Program-made: the position numbers and the translations under genes | NCBI GenBank assembly: GCA_002083475.1 | Contig: LWDI01000007.1 | Coordinates: forward strand, 1-24,655 | DNA length: 24,655 nt | Origin: Proteobacteria bacterium SG_bin5 | GTDB lineage: Bacteria; Pseudomonadota; Alphaproteobacteria; Sphingomonadales; Sphingomonadaceae | Reading direction: 5' to 3' | Shown here: positions 20,982 to 24,655 of the stretch, in pieces | Layout of the letters: the number at the start of each line of letters is the position of its first letter | Position numbering within the stretch: position 1 is the first letter of the stretch | Notes under the pieces: generated by a model | What the model was told of the DNA's origin: nothing | Database searches by the model: none | The model's input: only the letters and a program-made list of their open reading frames with translations

Positions 20982-21464
20982 TTATACCGCCGCGCCCTCG
21001 CCCAACAGCTGCTCGAGCTGCGCGAGCTGCTCGCTCCAGCCGCCGGTGCTGCCCGAGGCGATCGCTTCCTCGATCGCGGCTTGCGAGGGATAAAGGTCGC
21101 GCACCGTCACCAGCGTCTGATCGCCGCGCGGCTCGAAGCTCGCGGTCGTCAGCGGTCCCGCCGCGCTTTCCTCATTGGTCCAGACGATGCGCGCGTCGGG
21201 CGTCACTTCCAGATAGCGACCGAAGAAGGTCATCGTCTGGCCCGAGGCGGCATGATGCATTTCGAAGCGATAAGTGCCGCCGGTGCGCGCTTCCATCTCG
21301 AAGCCTAAAATGGCGATGCCGAACGACGCCGGCACCCACCAGCGGCGAAACAATTCGGGGGTCGTCCATGCCTTGAACACCAAGGCGACCGGCGCATCGA
21401 CCAACCGCGTGACGACGAGTTCGAGGTCTCGACGTTCGACGTGCGTCTCATTGGCTTGCATCAT
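20982..21464 (-). CDS. SRPBCC / AHSA1-domain protein
   Basis: A 160-residue START-like (SRPBCC) protein of the AHSA1/Aha1-C group. It opens with a typical strand pattern LELVVTRLVDAPVALVFKAWTTPELFRRWW (residues about 14-43), then GTYRFEM, TFFGRYLEV and RIVWTN; SGSTGGWSEQLAQLEQLL forms the terminal helix. These proteins bind small hydrophobic ligands or act as regulators in stress responses. Two tandem ATGs exist; the second (21461) lies seven bases from AGGAG and is the likelier start. The gene overlaps the ArsR-family gene by 17 bases. Such repressor/SRPBCC pairs are common. The ligand is unknown. Confidence 0.88.
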   Translation of the reverse strand: MMQANETHVERRDLELVVTRLVDAPVALVFKAWTTPELFRRWWVPASFGIAILGFEMEARTGGTYRFEMHHAASGQTMTFFGRYLEVTPDARIVWTNEESAAGPLTTASFEPRGDQTLVTVRDLYPSQAAIEEAIASGSTGGWSEQLAQLEQLLGEGAAV

Positions 21465-21801
21465 CCTGCTCCTGCTTGAGTCGATCGACGAGCGTGTCGA
21501 GCGCGTCGAACCTTGCCGTCCACAGCGCGCGCTGCGCCGCGATCCATTCGGCCGCCGCGTCGAGCCCCCGCCCGCTCAACCGGCACCGCCGCACCCGCCC
21601 CTGTTTCTCGCTGACGACGAGCCCGGCGGCTTCGAGCACGGATACGTGTTTGCGCATGCCGGTGAGCGTCAGGTCGAAACGGCGCGCGAGCGTCGAGATC
21701 GACGCCTCGTCGCGCGCCAATTGCTCGACCACCCCCCGCCGCGTCGCATCGGCGAGCGCGGCGAAAGCGGTGTCGAGGGGGGGCGGCTGATACTGAACCA
21801 T
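21448..21801 (-). CDS. ArsR-family HTH transcriptional repressor
   Basis: A 117-residue winged-helix regulator. The N-terminus LDTAFAALADATRRGVVEQLA is typical of the ArsR group paired with AHSA1 proteins. The recognition-helix region is SISTLARRFDLTLTGMRKHVSVLEAAGLV (about residues 34-62), followed by a wing KQGRVRRCRLS. No metal-binding cysteine motif is present, so it is probably not an arsenic or metal sensor. ATG 21801 is supported by homologue-like residues and an in-frame stop (TAA) five codons upstream. The start codon lies inside an inverted repeat that probably serves as its own operator. Confidence 0.9.
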   Translation of the reverse strand: MVQYQPPPLDTAFAALADATRRGVVEQLARDEASISTLARRFDLTLTGMRKHVSVLEAAGLVVSEKQGRVRRCRLSGRGLDAAAEWIAAQRALWTARFDALDTLVDRLKQEQDDASQ

Positions 21802-21811
21802 TGGGTTCAGT
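21792..21811 (-). promoter_or_regulatory. Candidate autoregulatory operator over the ArsR start codon
   Basis: ACTGAACC (21792-21799) and GGTTCAGT (21804-21811) form a perfect 8-base inverted repeat around ATTG. The repressor ATG (21799-21801 read on the minus strand) lies inside it. Binding of a dimeric winged-helix protein here would block its own operon. Inference from symmetry and position. Confidence 0.6.
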
Positions 21812-21916
21812 GTTTACGCGCGGGCGCTTTCGGACGCAAGGCTTTTCGCGGGGCGACCCGAAGGGCGGCGAAGCTAACGGCGGTACCGCCTCGCGACCGT
21901 CGAACGGAAGAACGGT

Positions 21917-21941
21917 GCTTCGACAAGCTCAGCACGAACGG
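21917..21941. repeat. Solo family C arm upstream of the ArsR gene
   Basis: GCTTCGACAAGCTCAGCACG followed by AACGG matches the right arm of the family C elements at 13594-13619 and 3803-3827; no intact left arm is present nearby. The rest of the 236-base gap 21802-22037 shows no gene. Confidence 0.7.
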
Positions 21942-22037
21942 CAGGCATGTGGTTCTGATTTACCGCGACTTGCTCCAACGCCAGCCGTCAGGCGTGACGG
22001 CGCCCCCCGAGCGCCGCCCCGCCTCACGCCGCCCGCT

Positions 22038-22898
22038 TCACCGATCGCGGTCGTCGCGGAACAAGGGATCGTCGCGGCGACCGTCCTGATCGACCTCGAC
22101 ATCGGTGCGACGCACCGTATCGTCGATCTCGCGCACTTCTTCGGTCGCGGTCTTGCGGACGACGACTTCCTCGACGACGCGCGCTTCCTTGGCGACGACC
22201 GCTTCCTCGCCGCGCGCGGTCATTTCGACGGTGCGTTCGCGGAACGCATCGGCCTCGGCGCCCGAGAGCGGCTGGTCGACCGGACGGCGCTCGATATCGA
22301 CGCGCTCCTGGCGCAGCCGCAGCTGCTCATGCACCGGCGTTTCGGTGACGTAGGAGCGCACCCGCACCCCGCCGCGCTCGACCTCGCGCTTGCCGACTTG
22401 CAGCCGTTCCTCCACCACCGGGATCGCCTGCTCCTCCACCGCGTCGCGGCCGGTCAGCCCTTCGCCGTGCAGCGCGCGATCGTGCCCGGCGCGCAGCCCG
22501 GCGGCGCCGTGATAATCCCAGCCCTGCTGGCGCCACTGCGCCGCGCGATCGTCGATGTCGATCGAGTTCGAGTCCTCGAGCACGCGCACCGCGTCGTCGA
22601 TTTGATCGTCGTCGATATCGGCGGTCAGCACCGCGCCGCCGCGGCGGACGCCCTCTTCATAAGCGTGGCGATCCTCGTCGGGCAGAAAGGCGTTCTTGAT
22701 CGAGCCCCACAGCCCGCGATCCTCATGCGTCGAATAGCCGCGCGTCGCATCGGCGCCGGCATGGACGCCCGCCTGGCCTAGGCTCGTCTGGTCATGGATA
22801 TGGACGTGATCGGCGTCGATGCTCGCGGCGAGCAGGCGGTTACGCGCGGCCTCGGCATCGGCGCGGGTGTCGAACAGGGCGGTAATCGTGCGGTACAT
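22038..22898 (-). CDS. YsnF-like stress protein with DUF2382 domain
   Basis: A 286-residue soluble, highly charged protein. The N-terminal part (about 1-110), MYRTITALFDTRADAEAA onward, resembles general-stress 17M/YflT-type domains. The C-terminal DUF2382 (YsnF/AvaK) domain, about residues 153-268, has the repeats IPVVEERLQVGKREVERGGV and VRVRSYVTETP. The ATG at 22898 is chosen because AAGGAGAG lies seven bases upstream; an earlier ATG at 22934 would add residues encoded by a short direct repeat (GAACATGCTGG at 22913 and 22929). It follows the OmpA-like gene by 44 bases, probably in one operon. The biochemical role of DUF2382 is unknown; stress association is from the family. Confidence 0.85.
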   Translation of the reverse strand: MYRTITALFDTRADAEAARNRLLAASIDADHVHIHDQTSLGQAGVHAGADATRGYSTHEDRGLWGSIKNAFLPDEDRHAYEEGVRRGGAVLTADIDDDQIDDAVRVLEDSNSIDIDDRAAQWRQQGWDYHGAAGLRAGHDRALHGEGLTGRDAVEEQAIPVVEERLQVGKREVERGGVRVRSYVTETPVHEQLRLRQERVDIERRPVDQPLSGAEADAFRERTVEMTARGEEAVVAKEARVVEEVVVRKTATEEVREIDDTVRRTDVEVDQDGRRDDPLFRDDRDR

Positions 22899-22942
22899 GG
22901 TCACTCTCCTTGGAACATGCTGGCCTTCGAACATGCTGGATC

Positions 22943-23635
22943 TCAGCGCGCGGTCACGACCAGCTCGGTGCGGCGGTTCTCGAACCGGCCGCCGGGCGTG
23001 GCGTTGCTGGCGACGGGATCGGTTTCCCCGCCCGAGACGGCCTCGATGCGATCACCGGCGACGCCCTTGGCGACGAGCGCGGCCTTCACCGCGTCCGCCC
23101 GCGCCTGGCCGAGCGCCTGGTTGGCGGGATCGGCGCCGCGCGCATCGGCGAAGCCGGCGATGCGGATGCGGCTGTTGGGATGGCGTTTGAGCGCTTCGGC
23201 CACCTGCGCCACCTCGTCGGCGTCGGTGGGGCGGATATTGCTCTTGCCCGTCTCGAAATTGAGCTTTTCGAACTGGAAGCCGCGCGGCACCGGATCGGTG
23301 CCGGCGAGGAAGCCGCCGAGCGCCGACGTGCCCTGGGCAACGGCCTCGGCGCCGCGATCGACCACCGCCGCCGCGCCGTTGCCGACCGCCTCGGCGCCAT
23401 TTTCGACCGCGCTCGCGGTGCCGCCCGCGGCGTTCTCGCCCGCCGCCGCGACGGTTTGGACATCGTCGCGCCCGCAGCGGCTGAGCGCGAAGAGCAAGGC
23501 GATCAGCCCGGCGAGCAGCGCCAGCCAGGCGAGCCAGTTCACGCCCTTGCGTGCCGCCGGGGTCCCCTGTTCGGGGCCGATGTTGATGTGCGTCGGCGGG
23601 GCACCTTCGGTGCGCTTGTCTTGGGGGTCGGCCAT
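22943..23635 (-). CDS. OmpA-family peptidoglycan-binding membrane protein
   Basis: A 230-residue protein with a single transmembrane segment near residues 31-52 (VNWLAWLALLAGLIALLFAL) and no cleavage site, so it is probably an inner-membrane anchor facing the periplasm. An alanine-rich spacer of repeated GAEAV-like units follows (about 65-110). The C-terminal OmpA domain has FETGKSNI near residue 125, then IRIAGFADARGADPANQALGQARADAV and ENRRTELVV. The arginines in the AxxR and NRR positions are those used to bind peptidoglycan diaminopimelate. The ATG at 23635 shares one base with the preceding stop (TAATG), so it is coupled to the small DUF2382 gene. The longer upstream open frame is a shadow. 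Confidence 0.88.
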   Translation of the reverse strand: MADPQDKRTEGAPPTHINIGPEQGTPAARKGVNWLAWLALLAGLIALLFALSRCGRDDVQTVAAAGENAAGGTASAVENGAEAVGNGAAAVVDRGAEAVAQGTSALGGFLAGTDPVPRGFQFEKLNFETGKSNIRPTDADEVAQVAEALKRHPNSRIRIAGFADARGADPANQALGQARADAVKAALVAKGVAGDRIEAVSGGETDPVASNATPGGRFENRRTELVVTAR

Positions 23636-24021
23636 TAATCCTCCTCTGGGGTCAGCGGCGCGCGCTCGATCGTGATTTCGGTGCGGCGCAGGGTAACGGG
23701 GACGGCGACCTCCTCGGTCTCGCGGCGGCGGACCAGGCGGAGTTCCTCGACCAGGAACAGCCGTTTCTCGACGACCAGCCGCTCCTCGACCACGGGGACG
23801 ACGATGGTATCGCCCTCCTCGCGAATGTCGGGCATGGCGGCGACTTCGCGGCCGATGGGCACGCGCTCGACCTCGACCCGCTCGCGCACGAGCGCCTTGC
23901 TGAGCGTCACCTGATCGCTGGTGGGATGCGCGCGGACGGTGACGCGCTCCAGATCGCGCCGCCGCGTTTCGAGCCGCGCGGCTTCCTCGACGACGGGAAT
24001 ATGCTCGACTTGCCCGCTCAT
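23635..24021 (-). CDS. Small DUF2382 (YsnF/AvaK) domain protein
   Basis: A 128-residue acidic/basic repeat protein. Two DUF2382-like segments are visible: HIPVVEEAARLETRRRDLERV (residues about 7-27) and VVPVVEERLVVEKRLFLVEEL (about 73-93), each followed by an arginine-rich strand. No signal or membrane segment is present, so it is cytosolic. The ATG at 24021 is the only reasonable start. It is the first gene of an operon that continues with the OmpA-like gene and a longer DUF2382 protein. The upstream gap 24022-24179 holds an imperfect inverted repeat (CCCGTCG at 24074 and CGACGGG at 24095) but no clear promoter. Confidence 0.85.
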   Translation of the reverse strand: MSGQVEHIPVVEEAARLETRRRDLERVTVRAHPTSDQVTLSKALVRERVEVERVPIGREVAAMPDIREEGDTIVVPVVEERLVVEKRLFLVEELRLVRRRETEEVAVPVTLRRTEITIERAPLTPEED

Positions 24022-24179
24022 TCGCGCGTCCCGCCTGGTTCGGGGGGATCAACGAGGCGAAGGCGGCGAGGCTCCCGTCGTTGCCCAGGCGGTGCGACGG
24101 GCGGTTGGGCGCAACTATCGGAACTTATTGGGCAATGATCGGCGGGACGACGTCGAGCAGGCCGCGTGTATGAACGGCC

Positions 24180-24655
24180 TCAGCGCGGCTCGGCCTTGGC
24201 GGCGGTCACCTCGCCCAGCGCGCGCAGCCGTTCCTCGGCGAGCTTGGCCGGATCGCTTCCCGGGCGGCGCGCGATCGTCTCGCGCCAGGCGCTCGCCGCC
24301 CCCGCGCGGTCGCCGCCCGCATAAGCGATATTGCCGATTTCGAGCAGCACCGAGGGATCGTCGCTCGATCTTTTATACGCCTCGATCGCATCGGCCTTGG
24401 CGCGCGCGAGATCGCCGCTGCGCCGCGCGAGCGTCGCCGAGGCGAGCCAGAGCAAGGGATCCGCGCTCGCCGTCTTGAGCGCGGCGTCGATGTCGCGCCG
24501 CGCGCCCGCTTCGTCGCCCAGCAGCACCAAGGCGCGCGCGCGATCGAACCGCGCCTCGCCGAGCGCCAGCCCTTCCAACGCCCCCGAGGCGAGCGCCGCG
24601 TCGAGCGCCGCGCGCGCCTGGGCCGCATCGCCGCCCGCGAGCCAGGCATTGCCCG
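24180..24655 (-). CDS. Tetratricopeptide-repeat protein, C-terminal part (5' end outside window)
   Basis: The frame runs open to the window edge; an internal TTG at 24578 is not the real start because repeats continue upstream (GNAWLAGGDAAQARAALDAAL). The visible 157 residues consist of about four TPR helical pairs with the usual A/G/A spacing, for example ALVLLGDEAGARRDIDAAL, ATLARRSGDLARAKADAIEA and GNIAYAGGDRAGAASAWRE. The tail is AEERLRALGEV and a short charged end. TPR proteins mediate protein interactions; the partner is unknown. It precedes the DUF2382 operon by 158 bases on the same strand and may or may not be cotranscribed. Confidence 0.85.
   Translation of the reverse strand, partial: GNAWLAGGDAAQARAALDAALASGALEGLALGEARFDRARALVLLGDEAGARRDIDAALKTASADPLLWLASATLARRSGDLARAKADAIEAYKRSSDDPSVLLEIGNIAYAGGDRAGAASAWRETIARRPGSDPAKLAEERLRALGEVTAAKAEPR

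Noticed and set aside
21448..21801. Arsenic or metal sensing by the ArsR-family protein
   Set aside because: No cysteine-containing metal site is present, and the partner is an SRPBCC protein rather than an ars or metal-transport gene.
22899..22934. Earlier ATG (22934) as the start of the YsnF-like gene
   Set aside because: The ATG at 22898 has a well-placed AAGGAGAG, while the earlier ATG arises from a short 16-base-period duplication.
24022..24179. EcfG-type stress promoter (GGAAC then CGTT) ahead of the DUF2382 operon
   Set aside because: No GGAAC occurs on the minus strand in this gap. The plus-strand GGAAC at 24120 points the wrong way and has no partner.

Overview
The window is chromosomal DNA of a high-GC alphaproteobacterium, most likely a sphingomonad (Sphingomonadaceae). 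The basis is the very high G+C at third codon positions, the gene content and order, and the abundant small palindromic repeats whose chance translations (VRPELVEG, STSSART, RESGNPF, PAFAGMT) are familiar from that family. No tRNA, rRNA, phage, plasmid gene or transposase was found. The first gene (moxR-like) and the last (TPR protein) run off the window.

Layout. (1) Positions 1-3720, plus strand: tightly overlapping MoxR ATPase, DUF58, SpoIIM-like and RDD genes. (2) 3853-5858, minus strand: dciA-like DUF721 gene followed by two DsbA-like thioredoxin-fold genes, the last a predicted lipoprotein. (3) 5873-9926, plus strand: mutY, a serine beta-lactamase-family hydrolase and nudC, joined by 4-base start/stop overlaps, then hisN with what looks like a leaderless promoter. 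(4) 10160-15406, plus strand: rpmI-rplT, a strong terminator, a palindromic repeat array, a small GIY-YIG nuclease gene, then pheS-pheT. The nuclease overlaps pheS by 4 bases. pheT carries an in-frame palindromic element in an interdomain linker. (5) 15548-18107: aldose-1-epimerase-like gene and prfC. (6) 18108-18741: a second palindromic array (three copies, period about 150 bases) and a G-rich tandem repeat with an 11-G run, directly upstream of a TonB-dependent receptor gene (18742-20703). (7) 20982-21801, minus strand: ArsR-family repressor and SRPBCC/AHSA1 protein, with a palindromic operator candidate over the repressor start codon. (8) 22038-24021, minus strand: DUF2382 protein, OmpA-like protein and YsnF-like DUF2382 stress protein. 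(9) A TPR protein fragment.

Most genes are housekeeping. The unusual content is the repeat population. At least five palindrome families (called A-E here) fill almost every intergenic gap. Family A forms two arrays with the same outer arms, opposite orientation and different cores. One of them abuts the GIY-YIG nuclease gene between rplT and pheS. Family C occurs both between convergent genes and inside pheT. The best candidates for something undescribed are the nuclease/array pairing, the protein-coding palindrome in pheT, and the slippage-prone G tract ahead of the receptor gene. These rest on sequence inspection and inference; no database search was possible.
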